Shown in pieces: positions 15,951-23,886 of a stretch of DNA of 64,000 bases (its first letter is position 1; each line of letters begins with the position of its first letter). The DNA is from a virus. Below the pieces are notes generated by a model, which did not search any database, was not told where the DNA came from, and saw nothing but the letters and a program-made list of their open reading frames with translations. A program made the position numbers and the translations under genes. The stretch spans positions 1 through 64,000 of the IMG/VR virus record IMGVR_UViG_3300012936_000004. The stretch is one strand, 5' to 3'.

Positions 15951-16783
15951 TGTTGAGTAACGCTAACTGCACAGCCAGCTGAATTAGTACAGGTTTGTAT
16001 TAGTGAATAAGATTTAGGAGTGTTGCTTTGTTGTGACACTGTAATATCACTTGCATATGTTCCTGACGTAGTTATGTCTATGTCATGTCCTGTTGTTCCT
16101 GGATTATATCCTTGATCTATATCAAATGTACTGTCATTATTAGATACCTCTATATCAACAGTATGATCTCCGTGTCCATTTTGGTATATGTCTACAGTTA
16201 CGTTATTTGCATCTATATCTACATTTGAAGTTTTACCAAAGTCTGCTGTTTGTTTTACATCAACATCTGCATTATTACCTGTGATGTCTACTGTTACACT
16301 ATGTCCATCTGTAGAATTTGTACCATTGTTACGTTGTATTGTATTAATAATATTATCATCTCCTACTATAGCTATATCAGAAAAATGATTACCGTAAGCA
16401 GTACTATCTGCATTACCATTATCTGTTCTATCTTGTGTACAAACTGCTCTATTGTCATCGCCTACAATATCACCGATGCAAACATTGTTTGACGTTGACC
16501 CATTTCCTTGTAGTGCTTTTAAATAATTATTATTACCATCTATATTTGCTGTAGCACTGTGATCATCACCCCACTGCTTTGCAATAACTGTGTTTCCAGA
16601 ACCTTCAAATGTACTATTAGCATCCTTAGGACCAACATAGTTATCTTCGCCATCTTGTATAATATTAATAGTTACATCGTCACCAACTTGTCCTATATAA
16701 ATTTCATTTGCATTAACGCTGTTCGATACTAATGTAATTTTGACCACTAGCACTGCCAACGCCGACACGGTACCCAAATTCAT
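15947..16783 (-). CDS. Curlin-repeat secreted protein 2
   Basis: The start at 16783 is set by AGGAGGG seven bases upstream; it opens a signal peptide ending NSVNA|NEIYIGQVG. The 278-residue protein has irregular curlin-like strands with alternating I-x-Q/N and G-D-N-N patterns (IYIGQVGDDV, INIIQDGEDN, VTVDIYQNGHGD), as in CsgA/CsgB. The gene begins inside the 3' end of the FecR gene (71-base overlap), and its ribosome site lies in FecR codons. It probably forms or nucleates an extracellular fibre or adhesin exported by the adjacent CsgG. Confidence 0.75.
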   Translation of the reverse strand: MNLGTVSALAVLVVKITLVSNSVNANEIYIGQVGDDVTINIIQDGEDNYVGPKDANSTFEGSGNTVIAKQWGDDHSATANIDGNNNYLKALQGNGSTSNNVCIGDIVGDDNRAVCTQDRTDNGNADSTAYGNHFSDIAIVGDDNIINTIQRNNGTNSTDGHSVTVDITGNNADVDVKQTADFGKTSNVDIDANNVTVDIYQNGHGDHTVDIEVSNNDSTFDIDQGYNPGTTGHDIDITTSGTYASDITVSQQSNTPKSYSLIQTCTNSAGCAVSVTQQ

Positions 16784-17831
16784 AAAAGCCCTCCTGTTGC
16801 ATATCAATAGTATATCCACTATCTACATCTAAATATAATCTAAAATAATGATCATCACCCTGAGCTCTACTAACAATATAGTTTGGATCTTCAGCATACA
16901 TAATATTTGTATCTGGATCTAATCCTTGTTGTCTAATAACAAACAACTCTGATGTTACTACACTTAGGTCATCAATAAATTTCGCTAAAATTTCTGCTAA
17001 TTGCTTTGCTAATTCATCTACCCAAACTTGTTGCAAATAAGTTAAGTTATCTAAGTCTGTCCACCAAATGTTTTTAATACTTTCTACCAATGGATCTTTA
17101 TCAAGTTCATCGTATTTTAGAAAGTCAATATCTAATAAGTTTGTTACTGGATATTGTTTTTCTATTATTTCATCATATGGTTGTTTTTTTCTAACAATTA
17201 ACATACTTCTTAAATAGTTTTCTGGGAGTTCTAATATAACTGGCGGAGCAGGACTTTGCCAAGGACTTTTAACTACTGTAGTTGAAAATGCTTGATTCAT
17301 TATGACCATTCCAGTTTCACTTTCAACTGCAATCTCTCCAACTTCACATTGAGTATCTTGTGTTACTGCATCTATACTGCAACTAGGCAGTAGTGTAATC
17401 ATACTACCTCCTATTTCATCCACAATCATAATGAAGTCTGTACCACGAACTGTAATTTTAGCACTTGGTGTACGTATGTTTACTCTTTGTCTGTTAGTTT
17501 TTGCTATTTGTCCACTAGCATAACGAACAGCACCTAGTGTTGCTCGCATACTTAATGCACCTTTTTTAGTATTAGGATCGTATATAAATTCGTCAATGAC
17601 CATGCGTGAATGTTCTGTTACATCTACACGTGTATCATCTTCAAACTCTAGTTGCCATGAACCGTTTTGTGTAGTAATAGCATCCATCATTTGTAATGAG
17701 GATCCTTTTGTACCTTCAAAACGTTCATTATCACGCTTAATCTGCCCAGGGCCAGTAGCGACAGTAACTTCGCCGATACTAGCCCATGCAGTATTTGTTA
17801 TAAGCATTAAAGCGACTATATATTTTAACAT
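16713..17831 (-). CDS. FecR-domain periplasmic protein
   Basis: The 372-residue protein has a signal peptide (MLKYIVALMLITNTAWA|S), then a FecR-type domain at residues about 20-150 (GEVTVATGPGQIKR, GSSLQMMDAITT, TPSAKITVRGTDF). The remainder is helical with a beta C-terminus ending SGQNYISIEQR. FecR domains usually relay signals in the periplasm, often beside CHASE2 cyclases in bacteria. It lies between the two curlin genes, and its last 71 bases overlap the second one. A sensory partner for the cyclase is a reasonable inference. Confidence 0.8.
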   Translation of the reverse strand: MLKYIVALMLITNTAWASIGEVTVATGPGQIKRDNERFEGTKGSSLQMMDAITTQNGSWQLEFEDDTRVDVTEHSRMVIDEFIYDPNTKKGALSMRATLGAVRYASGQIAKTNRQRVNIRTPSAKITVRGTDFIMIVDEIGGSMITLLPSCSIDAVTQDTQCEVGEIAVESETGMVIMNQAFSTTVVKSPWQSPAPPVILELPENYLRSMLIVRKKQPYDEIIEKQYPVTNLLDIDFLKYDELDKDPLVESIKNIWWTDLDNLTYLQQVWVDELAKQLAEILAKFIDDLSVVTSELFVIRQQGLDPDTNIMYAEDPNYIVSRAQGDDHYFRLYLDVDSGYTIDMQQEGFYEFGYRVGVGSASGQNYISIEQR

Positions 17832-17832
17832 A

Positions 17833-18564
17833 TTAGTCTGTCTGTGAAATGTCTACTTCTTGTGAATCACCTTCAAATGTAGCATCTAGTTTGTTATCAT
17901 ATACTCCACTTTGTGTGATATTATAGTAGCCACCACCGCCTGTAATAGTTAAGTCGATTGTATGCCCTACAGTATCTCCGTCGCCATCTACATCAATATC
18001 AATTACGTTACCTGTTGTTCCGGTTGCCGCTGTTAATGTACCATTTGTGCCTGGTGCTGATGCGCTACTAGAACCATTGTTAACTACAACATCGATTAAT
18101 GCACTTTTACCATCTACAGTCATCTCTGCTACGTTACCGTCACCGGTCATAGTAAAGCTGATGTCTGCACCTTCGGCATCCGCTGACTCACCAACTTTAA
18201 AATCGAATGTTGTTTCATCACCGTCGATATCTATATCAAGCGTTACGGTATCACAATTTCCTGCGGTATTACTACTACACAATAAAGCGATATCATTACT
18301 ATCTCCAGTGATATCCCATGTTCCAGTATAGTCTGTACCTTTAATAGTAACATCAATAACGTTAGTATCACCTGTTTGTGTAATACTAAATGTCATGTCG
18401 TCACCTTCTAAAATAGCACCTGTTGTGCTATCTCCAAGTTCATTGTTTTGTCCATCTTGAGTAACACTTAAATCAAGACCATCACCTACTTGCTCAATGT
18501 AAATTTCATTTGCAAATGCACTAGTAGATAGCAACATACTCATTATAAAAAATATTCTATACAT
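17833..18564 (-). CDS. Curlin-repeat secreted protein 1
   Basis: The 243-residue protein has a signal peptide ending SAFA|NEIYIEQVG, identical in style to curlin protein 2. The mature part is acidic with curlin-like strands (IYIEQVGDGLDLSVTQDGQNN, shortened here as IYIEQVGD and LSVTQDGQNN) and many D-G-D-x-x-T turns that may bind calcium. It ends YNITQSGVYDN and VDISQTD, also curlin-like. CsgG lies 36 bp upstream. It is the likely main secreted substrate. Confidence 0.75.
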   Translation of the reverse strand: MYRIFFIMSMLLSTSAFANEIYIEQVGDGLDLSVTQDGQNNELGDSTTGAILEGDDMTFSITQTGDTNVIDVTIKGTDYTGTWDITGDSNDIALLCSSNTAGNCDTVTLDIDIDGDETTFDFKVGESADAEGADISFTMTGDGNVAEMTVDGKSALIDVVVNNGSSSASAPGTNGTLTAATGTTGNVIDIDVDGDGDTVGHTIDLTITGGGGYYNITQSGVYDNKLDATFEGDSQEVDISQTD

Positions 18565-18600
18565 TGCTGTACTCCTCTGTTTTTTTCGAACTTGTTGTGC

Positions 18601-19395
18601 TTATTCCTGGAAATTCCACAAACCTTTTCGAACACCCTCATAAACTAACTCAATAACAGTTGCTTCAATAGCACTTCTTACTGCTAAGTTTGTTGGTTCA
18701 TTGATGCTATAGCCAGTTTCGATTTCAACACTTCGAGTGCCTAATTCTATAAATTTAAACGCATCAACGCCCATTCTATAACTAGCTATACTTTTCTCAG
18801 CGGCAACACTAAGCAGTATTCTGCCTGTGCTTACGCTTACAATTCTCATTCCTACTGTAACTGTATCTACTCTATATTCTTGTGTAGCACCAATACCAAA
18901 ATATCTGGCTCCGTTACCACCTGTAACGGTATTGCTATCATATCCAATGATTCCACCTTCTAGTATTAATCCAGCAAACTTCATAGGTTGTAATGGTATT
19001 GCACCTTCTTTTTCGTAGTTCTCTCTCGTATTTCTGATTAATTGTCTTTCTTTAATTACATTATCCATGCCTACACGTTCAACAACTTCAAACCAAGTTC
19101 CGCCACCTGATTCTAGTAATGCATCTATCACCCAGACTTCTGCGCCTTGTGTTACTGCACTACTTAGACTAGCCGCATTTTCTTGTGGCTTACGTTGTCC
19201 TGTTTTATCAGTAAAACTATATACACCAATTGTCATTTTAGGACCAGACAATGGTGGGATATCTTTTAGCGCATATGATAACGGATTGTTTTGAACTTTT
19301 GGTTGTTTGTTCATATACTTTGAATTTGAATCTGCACTTTTTTGTGCAATACTACAAGCAGATAATAAAAGTATTAATGGTAAAATCTTCCACAT
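18601..19395 (-). CDS. csgG: CsgG-like outer-membrane secretion channel
   Basis: The 264-residue lipoprotein (lipobox LLSAC, Cys14) matches E. coli CsgG over its whole length: VYSFTDKTGQRKP, ILEGGIIGYDSNTVTGGNGARYFGIG, the RIVSVSTGRILLSV strand and the terminal GVRKGLWNFQE. CsgG forms a nonameric pore that exports curli subunits. The constriction loop differs: where E. coli has Tyr51, Asn55 and Phe56, this protein reads QENAASL, lacking the aromatics. It begins two bases after the csgF stop. Confidence 0.93.
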   Translation of the reverse strand: MWKILPLILLLSACSIAQKSADSNSKYMNKQPKVQNNPLSYALKDIPPLSGPKMTIGVYSFTDKTGQRKPQENAASLSSAVTQGAEVWVIDALLESGGGTWFEVVERVGMDNVIKERQLIRNTRENYEKEGAIPLQPMKFAGLILEGGIIGYDSNTVTGGNGARYFGIGATQEYRVDTVTVGMRIVSVSTGRILLSVAAEKSIASYRMGVDAFKFIELGTRSVEIETGYSINEPTNLAVRSAIEATVIELVYEGVRKGLWNFQE

Positions 19396-19397
19396 AA

Positions 19398-19868
19398 TTA
19401 AAAATTAAACTCCCCAACTCCAGGTATAGTTATTTCTGTATAACCATCTGGGCCATCTACGATAAGTGTAATTGCTCCTGATGTAGTATCTTTATTCCAT
19501 GTAATAGTAGCTTCTTCAAGCTCTGTTGTTCCGCTATTACTACATGTTACTTCAGTTCCAGTTCCGCATTCAGCAAACATACTGTCTACCATTTGCTTAG
19601 ATAATGTCGCATAAATTCTTGACTCGAGGTTTTTGATAAATTTGTTAAGTGTGGTGTTTTCTAATTCACGTTCTAATCGTCTTGCTTCTGCTTCAGCGTC
19701 TTTTCGTCTATCTTGTCTACGATTAAATTCTAACTGCTCAACACTAAGGACGTGGGCACTGTAACCAACGCCACTAAATGATGGATTTCTAAATTGATGA
19801 ACTAGATCTGCTTGAGCTATCGTTACTCCCGTCAGAAACAGCCCTAGAGCGGCCCACACGGATTTCAT
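19398..19868 (-). CDS. csgF: CsgF-like curli assembly factor
   Basis: The ATG at 19868 follows GAGGAGAG and opens a signal peptide ending AQA|DLVHQFRNPSF. The mature N-terminus carries the QFRNPSF motif, the segment of CsgF that plugs into the CsgG pore. The rest has a charged helix (RRKDAEAEARRLERELE), a FIKNLESRIYATLSKQ helix and a beta C-terminus ending VGEFNF, as in CsgF, with an added Cys pair. At 156 residues it is a little longer than E. coli CsgF. Transcribed first in the operon, from its own late box. Confidence 0.88.
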   Translation of the reverse strand: MKSVWAALGLFLTGVTIAQADLVHQFRNPSFSGVGYSAHVLSVEQLEFNRRQDRRKDAEAEARRLERELENTTLNKFIKNLESRIYATLSKQMVDSMFAECGTGTEVTCSNSGTTELEEATITWNKDTTSGAITLIVDGPDGYTEITIPGVGEFNF

Positions 19869-19886
19869 TATCACTCTCCTCATGCG

Positions 19887-19893
19887 TATTTAT
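19887..19893 (-). promoter_or_regulatory. T4-type late promoter box for the curli-like operon
   Basis: ATAAATA on the minus strand, 18 bp upstream of csgF. It indicates that the curli-like genes are expressed in the late programme. Confidence 0.65.
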
Positions 19894-19936
19894 CGGAGAT
19901 TTGAATATTTAACTTGGCGGTAAGATATCTCGGTAC

Positions 19937-20161
19937 TTAATTGCTTATTTTAAAAGCACCTTCTGGGCTATGCATAGATGCAATTAGTTCTTCCCACTGT
20001 GTAGGACTAATACTAATTACATTCCATTTGTTTTTTGCTTCATCAAACTGTCTAATGAATACAATATCATCAAAGCTGTTTACTATTAGATCGCCAGCCC
20101 ATCCAGCGTTATCTAATATTGTAATTGTTATTTCGTCGTGGTCGTATTCAACTGTATACAT
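19937..20161 (-). CDS. Small hypothetical phage protein
   Basis: A 74-residue soluble protein (MYTVEYDHDEITITILDNAGW... FKISN) with a beta-rich N-terminal half. Its start shares a base with the stop of the membrane gene before it. No function is recognised. Confidence 0.55.
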   Translation of the reverse strand: MYTVEYDHDEITITILDNAGWAGDLIVNSFDDIVFIRQFDEAKNKWNVISISPTQWEELIASMHSPEGAFKISN

Positions 20162-20343
20162 TATTCTAAATCTAGTTTATCACCACGTACAATGTTACCA
20201 TCACGTGTAATTTTCAGAATACGCATTGCAATTAATGTGTCAACAGCAGAACTAGAACCGTCTCTTTTTCCTTTGTAATATCCCATTACAAATAGTACTA
20301 CTCCAATAATTACTGCTATTGATCCTTGTACAGTTGGATCCAT
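20161..20343 (-). CDS. Small single-span membrane protein
   Basis: A 60-residue protein with an N-terminal membrane helix (GSIAVIIGVVLFVMGYY) and a basic soluble tail. It follows an early promoter at 20376-20404 and is overlapped by the next gene. Function unknown. Confidence 0.55.
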   Translation of the reverse strand: MDPTVQGSIAVIIGVVLFVMGYYKGKRDGSSSAVDTLIAMRILKITRDGNIVRGDKLDLE

Positions 20344-20375
20344 TTTTTTGTTCCTTATATTGTTTAATTGTATTT

Positions 20376-20404
20376 AATATAATACAAGATATCTTGAATG
20401 TCAA
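20376..20404 (-). promoter_or_regulatory. Early sigma70-like promoter with palindromic spacer
   Basis: TTGACA (20399-20404), 17-bp spacer, TATATT (20376-20381) on the minus strand, upstream of the 60-residue membrane protein. The spacer contains the palindrome CAAGATATCTTG. Confidence 0.75.
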
Positions 20405-20407
20405 GAC

Positions 20408-20767
20408 CTATTTTATCATAAATTCAAAACCTAAAACAACTCCAGTACGAGCCTCATAATCAGAATAATTTTCAACGGCTGGAGTAGCAAACATTCTTAT
20501 GCTATCACCTAAATCATATGTAGCTCTGATAAATGGAGCAACATCTCCAAATGCTGGGTATCCAGTTACACCTGCGAATTCAATACCTGCATCGCCCATT
20601 TCCATTCGATATCCTGCATAAAAACTTGTACGATCTATACTGTTATGATAAACACCAGATATTACTCCATCTTCTATAAATCTTATATGAGGATGAAATT
20701 CATTATAATCGTTAGCTAATCCAGTATGCATACTTAAACCGAGTGCTAATATCATACCTTCAAACAT
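20408..20767 (-). CDS. Small beta-rich envelope-type protein
   Basis: A 119-residue protein with alternating strands (FYAGYRMEMGDAGIEFAGVTGY, PFIRATYDLGD here split, VVLGFEFMIK) and aromatic girdles like a small membrane beta-barrel. The N-terminus (MFEGMILALGLSMHTGLA) is only weakly signal-like. Related proteins occur in marine T4-like phages. A barrel is an inference. Confidence 0.5.
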   Translation of the reverse strand: MFEGMILALGLSMHTGLANDYNEFHPHIRFIEDGVISGVYHNSIDRTSFYAGYRMEMGDAGIEFAGVTGYPAFGDVAPFIRATYDLGDSIRMFATPAVENYSDYEARTGVVLGFEFMIK

Positions 20768-21100
20768 TTACTTTGCATCCTTTACAGTTTCCTTCAATGT
20801 ACTTCTTAGTGTTTTTAATTCTGTTTCTAATCTTTCTAACTTACGATTTCTAATAGAAAACCACCGTTGCATAACTTCTACACTGTTGGTTCTATTTTTA
20901 GTCATACCATTTAATGTTGTCATTGCCCACCACCACCAAGTAGTCATTAGCAATGCTATAAATGTAATACCAGATACTATAGCCATATCTTTTACTATAT
21001 TCCAGCCTGTTAGATAGCAAATTCCAATTACGCCTAGCATTGAACAAGGAATGACTGATGCTACAATCATCCACAATTTAATTTGAGTTTGTAATTTCAT
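20768..21100 (-). CDS. Two-span membrane protein with coiled coil
   Basis: A 110-residue protein with two membrane helices (about 10-30 and 37-60, the second ending TTWWWWAM) and a charged C-terminal coiled coil (NRKLERLETELKTLRSTLKE). It abuts the barrel-like gene with no gap. This arrangement recurs in marine T4-like phages; the role is unknown. Confidence 0.6.
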   Translation of the reverse strand: MKLQTQIKLWMIVASVIPCSMLGVIGICYLTGWNIVKDMAIVSGITFIALLMTTWWWWAMTTLNGMTKNRTNSVEVMQRWFSIRNRKLERLETELKTLRSTLKETVKDAK

Positions 21101-21116
21101 ACTACTACTTATCTAT

Positions 21117-21143
21117 AAAAAAAGGACCGTTAAAGGTCCTTTT
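21117..21143 (-). terminator. Rho-independent terminator
   Basis: The minus strand forms AAAAGGACC, a TTTAAC loop, GGTCC and then a T run, located 27 bp past the stop of the porin-like gene. Confidence 0.75.
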
Positions 21144-21169
21144 AATTAGTTTATTAGTTAAACTATTTC

Positions 21170-21961
21170 TTAGAACGAAAAGCCAACTGTTACTGATGGA
21201 GTGAATTCTTCTGAATCCATGTTATAGTTTGCTCCACCTGTTAGTTCTGCTCCGCCCAACATGTAAGTATAGTCACCACCAATGTTTTGTAGTGTATCAT
21301 CTTGGTCACCGTTTGCGTATGCTGTGATACCCATTACGTTTGCAACACCTTCGAATGCAAACATTTCTGCATCCATATCATATGTTACAGTACCACCTAA
21401 TGATGCGTTACCTGCCGCATAACCTGCTACTGAACCACCTACTACTGTGTTTTCAGTATCTAAGTTATAGTCACCACTTGCTGTAAGACTAAATGCATCC
21501 ATATTGAAAGCATATGAACCTTGGATATTACTAATGTCTGTAATATCTGTATTCCAGTCTGATAGACCTACTGCAACTTGTGCGTCACCTACTGACACTT
21601 TTACTGACTCAGTCATTGCTGGCGCCGCTAGTGTATGTTCACCTTCTGCTCCAACAAATACGCCATTGTCATCACCTACTGCGATTCCAATACCACCTAC
21701 GTCTGTACCAACTGTCCAGTTGTCTAGTGTTACAGCATTTCCGTCTGTTGCACTAAAGTCTAGGTCAACACTTGCTAAACCTGATGCATTAATACCTAAG
21801 TCTAAGCCCATTGCTCCGCCCCAGTTATCATTGGCGTCTTGTGTGATTGCTAGTTCTGCCTCACCAGATAATACTGGTCCTGCCGCTGGCATTTCTGCTT
21901 CAGCAAATGCAACACCGGTTAGACTAAATAGTGCTACAACAGAAAAAATTGTGTTCTTCAT
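21170..21961 (-). CDS. Porin-like outer-membrane beta-barrel
   Basis: The 263-residue protein has a signal peptide (KNTIFSVVALFSLTGVAFA|EAE) and repeated amphipathic strands throughout (LSGEAELAITQDAND, GGAMGLDLGINAS, SLTASGDYNLDTENTVVGGSV here read in parts) ending VTVGFSF with a terminal Phe, typical of outer-membrane porins. It would alter envelope permeability or mask receptors. It stands alone between a leader hairpin and a strong terminator, so it is probably expressed as a single gene. Confidence 0.75.
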   Translation of the reverse strand: MKNTIFSVVALFSLTGVAFAEAEMPAAGPVLSGEAELAITQDANDNWGGAMGLDLGINASGLASVDLDFSATDGNAVTLDNWTVGTDVGGIGIAVGDDNGVFVGAEGEHTLAAPAMTESVKVSVGDAQVAVGLSDWNTDITDISNIQGSYAFNMDAFSLTASGDYNLDTENTVVGGSVAGYAAGNASLGGTVTYDMDAEMFAFEGVANVMGITAYANGDQDDTLQNIGGDYTYMLGGAELTGGANYNMDSEEFTPSVTVGFSF

Positions 21962-21986
21962 GATTTTTCTCTTTCGTAAACTTTAA

Positions 21987-22006
21987 GGCTGTACTAAGGT
22001 ACAGCC
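21987..22006 (-). promoter_or_regulatory. Hairpin in the porin leader region
   Basis: GGCTGTAC and GTACAGCC form a perfect 8-bp stem with a 4-base loop, upstream of the porin gene. The T run follows on the plus strand, so as a terminator it would stop plus-strand transcription; on the minus strand it would be an mRNA leader structure. The role is not settled. Confidence 0.45.
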
Positions 22007-22102
22007 CTTTTTTTATTATTACATATATAATTATCACTTCTAGGTGGTCAAATCAGCCGGTGTAAACAAAATAGTTGCTTCTGTTGCATATTTACAACAA
22101 GG

Positions 22103-22324
22103 CTATCCACTTACATAAGTTTTGTTTTTAGGACGATACCAATGCTTTTGATCGTGTAATCTTCCTAACAATTCTTGTATTTGCTGAGTTTCTTCTTTAA
22201 GCCTCTTTACATCACCTTCGCCTTTAAGAATCTTCATTCCACGGCGTCCTGCTTTTGCTCTTAAGGCTTCTTCAATGATTTCAATATCAGTAATACCTAG
22301 TTCAAATTTACTATTAGGCTTCAT
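22103..22324 (-). CDS. Small charged hypothetical protein
   Basis: A 73-residue helical protein (MKPNSKFELGITDIEIIEEALRAK...) rich in Lys, Glu and Gln, with a HDQKHWYRPKNK tail. It overlaps the gene upstream by 11 bases. Conserved-type phage protein with no assigned function. Confidence 0.55.
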   Translation of the reverse strand: MKPNSKFELGITDIEIIEEALRAKAGRRGMKILKGEGDVKRLKEETQQIQELLGRLHDQKHWYRPKNKTYVSG

Positions 22325-22538
22325 TGGGCACCTCCACTACGTTTTGATTTTCTGGTAAACAAAGTATAGCTGTCATAGGATCGTTAAATCCTGCTACTGC
22401 TATAGTTTCAATTGCAAGTACATCTGCATTTGCTGGATTGTTAACGTACTTTACACACTCTTCTTTGCTATCAAACTTTAGTGTTTTGATAATAAAAGGA
22501 TCACCCATTGTAAGCATAACAATAATTAAGAACTTCAT
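22314..22538 (-). CDS. Small hypothetical protein with hydrophobic N-terminus
   Basis: A 74-residue protein starting MKFLIIVMLTMGDPF, which may be a short export signal, followed by KEECVKYVNNPANAD and a second Cys near residue 63. A secreted disulfide protein is possible. It overlaps both neighbours. Confidence 0.5.
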   Translation of the reverse strand: MKFLIIVMLTMGDPFIIKTLKFDSKEECVKYVNNPANADVLAIETIAVAGFNDPMTAILCLPENQNVVEVPNEA

Positions 22539-22663
22539 CGTCTAATCCATTCTACTCTTGCATACTGTGCATCTAAACTATCTCTGAAATCAATAGCATC
22601 GAGTACACATGTAAACTTACGTGATACTACTCTATCTTTAAAGTATCCAATAATCTCAATCAT
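22535..22663 (-). CDS. Tiny hypothetical protein
   Basis: A 42-residue frame (MIEIIGYFKDRVVSRKFTC... VEWIRR), coupled to both neighbours by ATGA overlaps. The overlaps and protein-like composition are the only support. Confidence 0.5.
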   Translation of the reverse strand: MIEIIGYFKDRVVSRKFTCVLDAIDFRDSLDAQYARVEWIRR

Positions 22664-22788
22664 AATCTTACTCCACTATTTCCAAAAGGTGATTTTGTAT
22701 GTATTCTATGGCTTATATATGCAAATGCAATCATACCAAATGTATAACCATAAATTACACCGAAAAATAATATTGCGTCCCAAATCAT
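22660..22788 (-). CDS. Tiny membrane protein
   Basis: A 42-residue frame with one membrane helix (ILFFGVIYGYTFGMIAFAY) and a short basic tail. It is linked to the DoxX-like gene and to the next small gene by ATGA overlaps. Function unknown. Confidence 0.5.
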   Translation of the reverse strand: MIWDAILFFGVIYGYTFGMIAFAYISHRIHTKSPFGNSGVRL

Positions 22789-23201
22789 GTTCTATTACCC
22801 CTAAGAGCAAAAAATAATCCGCCTACCCATAATAGTACGTGTAAGTTATCATATAAAATTACATCCATAAGACTGTCGGGTTGACCTACCCATATTACAC
22901 CTGTCATAATACTACAAATAGTAATACCTGAAAATCTTGTAATAATGTCTTGTAATTCGCTTATTACTTTCCATATCACTGCACCGCCAATAAGCAAGCC
23001 TATACCGGCACCTATTTCGCCGTATGCCGCAAACCACCAAACAATATAAGGCAAGTCATAACTTTCAGCGCCTTCAACTGTAACTGGTAGTTTGCTAAAG
23101 CCTTGTTGTAAAAAAACGATAGCAAGGGGTATCCGTATGAGCCAATGACTCATACAGAATTCTGGAATACGTGAAGTGATCTTTCGTGCAATTGATGTCA
23201 T
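22785..23201 (-). CDS. DoxX-like four-helix membrane protein
   Basis: The 138-residue protein has four hydrophobic helices and the DoxX-type RIPLAIVFLQQGFSKLP motif near residue 23 followed by AAYGEIGAGIGLLIG. The DoxX family is linked to membrane redox processes, though its biochemistry is poorly defined. It lies next to a pseudoazurin gene, which hints at an electron-transport island. Confidence 0.65.
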   Translation of the reverse strand: MTSIARKITSRIPEFCMSHWLIRIPLAIVFLQQGFSKLPVTVEGAESYDLPYIVWWFAAYGEIGAGIGLLIGGAVIWKVISELQDIITRFSGITICSIMTGVIWVGQPDSLMDVILYDNLHVLLWVGGLFFALRGNRT

Positions 23202-23241
23202 TTTCCTACCTTTTTTCTATAAGTATGATCTGGATCTAACA

Positions 23242-23670
23242 TTACAATGTCTCCAATAGTTTTTGTAGTTTTCTTTTTGATTTGCCACGTACCTTTGCTT
23301 TTGATACGTCATTATCACCGTCGCCAACTACAACAATAGCAAGCATACCCATTGTTGCATGTGGTGTGCAAACGTAAACATATACGCCCGGTGTGTCAAA
23401 TGTAATTGAAACTTCTTTGTTATTTTTTGATTTCTTCGGTAAGTCCCAACCATCTGGACCTGCTACAAATTGTACATTGTGACCTTTTGATGTTGGTACC
23501 CAAGTAATTGTATCACCTACATCAATTCGTGCTACATCTTCGGAGTAAACCATTTTTGCTCCGTCATCACGTTTGTTTAACATTTCGATAGTCATATCTT
23601 CTGCTAGTGCAAAGCCTGCCCAAAAACTTACTATCCATGTTACAATAATTGTTTGTACTAAAGTTTTCAT
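23242..23670 (-). CDS. Pseudoazurin-like blue copper protein
   Basis: The 142-residue protein has a signal peptide (IVSFWAGFALA|EDM) and a cupredoxin fold with complete type-1 copper ligands: His64 in KGHNVQF, Cys101 and His104 in VCTPHATMGM, and Met109. Loop spacing and the AIVVVGD ending match pseudoazurin. A basic C-terminal tail (KAKVRGKSKRKLQ) is extra. It would shuttle electrons in the periplasm. The neighbouring small membrane gene precedes it with no gap. Confidence 0.9.
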   Translation of the reverse strand: MKTLVQTIIVTWIVSFWAGFALAEDMTIEMLNKRDDGAKMVYSEDVARIDVGDTITWVPTSKGHNVQFVAGPDGWDLPKKSKNNKEVSITFDTPGVYVYVCTPHATMGMLAIVVVGDGDNDVSKAKVRGKSKRKLQKLLETL

Positions 23671-23886
23671 TTATTTGTCCTTTACATTTAAATTATATGG
23701 CTCGTATTGTTCGCCATTGTATTGTGATCCTGTTTTGTTTTCTCCAGTCTCAACTCCGCTGTTGCATCCAACAACGACAACTAATAAAAAGAGTACGCTT
23801 GCAATACAGACTCTTTTTGTCCAAAGCATAAACATTTCAAATGTGCGTTCTGCTTCTGCTTGTGCTTCTACTCTTGGATCGCTCAT
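23671..23886 (-). CDS. Small membrane protein, possibly COX subunit IV-like
   Basis: A 71-residue protein with a soluble helix, then a membrane segment (CIASVLFLLVVVVG) and a soluble tail. The EAERTFEMFMLWTKR lead-in resembles small alphaproteobacterial aa3 oxidase subunit IV proteins, but the match is short. It ends one base before the pseudoazurin gene, so they are co-expressed. Confidence 0.45.
   Translation of the reverse strand: MSDPRVEAQAEAERTFEMFMLWTKRVCIASVLFLLVVVVGCNSGVETGENKTGSQYNGEQYEPYNLNVKDK

Noticed and set aside
15919-15972. Longer N-terminus for the outer-membrane barrel gene
   Set aside because: The extension overlaps the late box and lacks a ribosome site, while the ATG at 15918 follows GGAG and opens a signal peptide.
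16784-16819. Longer N-terminus for curlin protein 2
   Set aside because: AGGAGGG lies within the extension, seven bases before the ATG at 16783, and only that start gives a proper signal peptide.
21987-22014. Terminator on the minus strand
   Set aside because: The T run is on the plus strand and no plus-strand gene precedes it, so it was listed as a leader hairpin instead.
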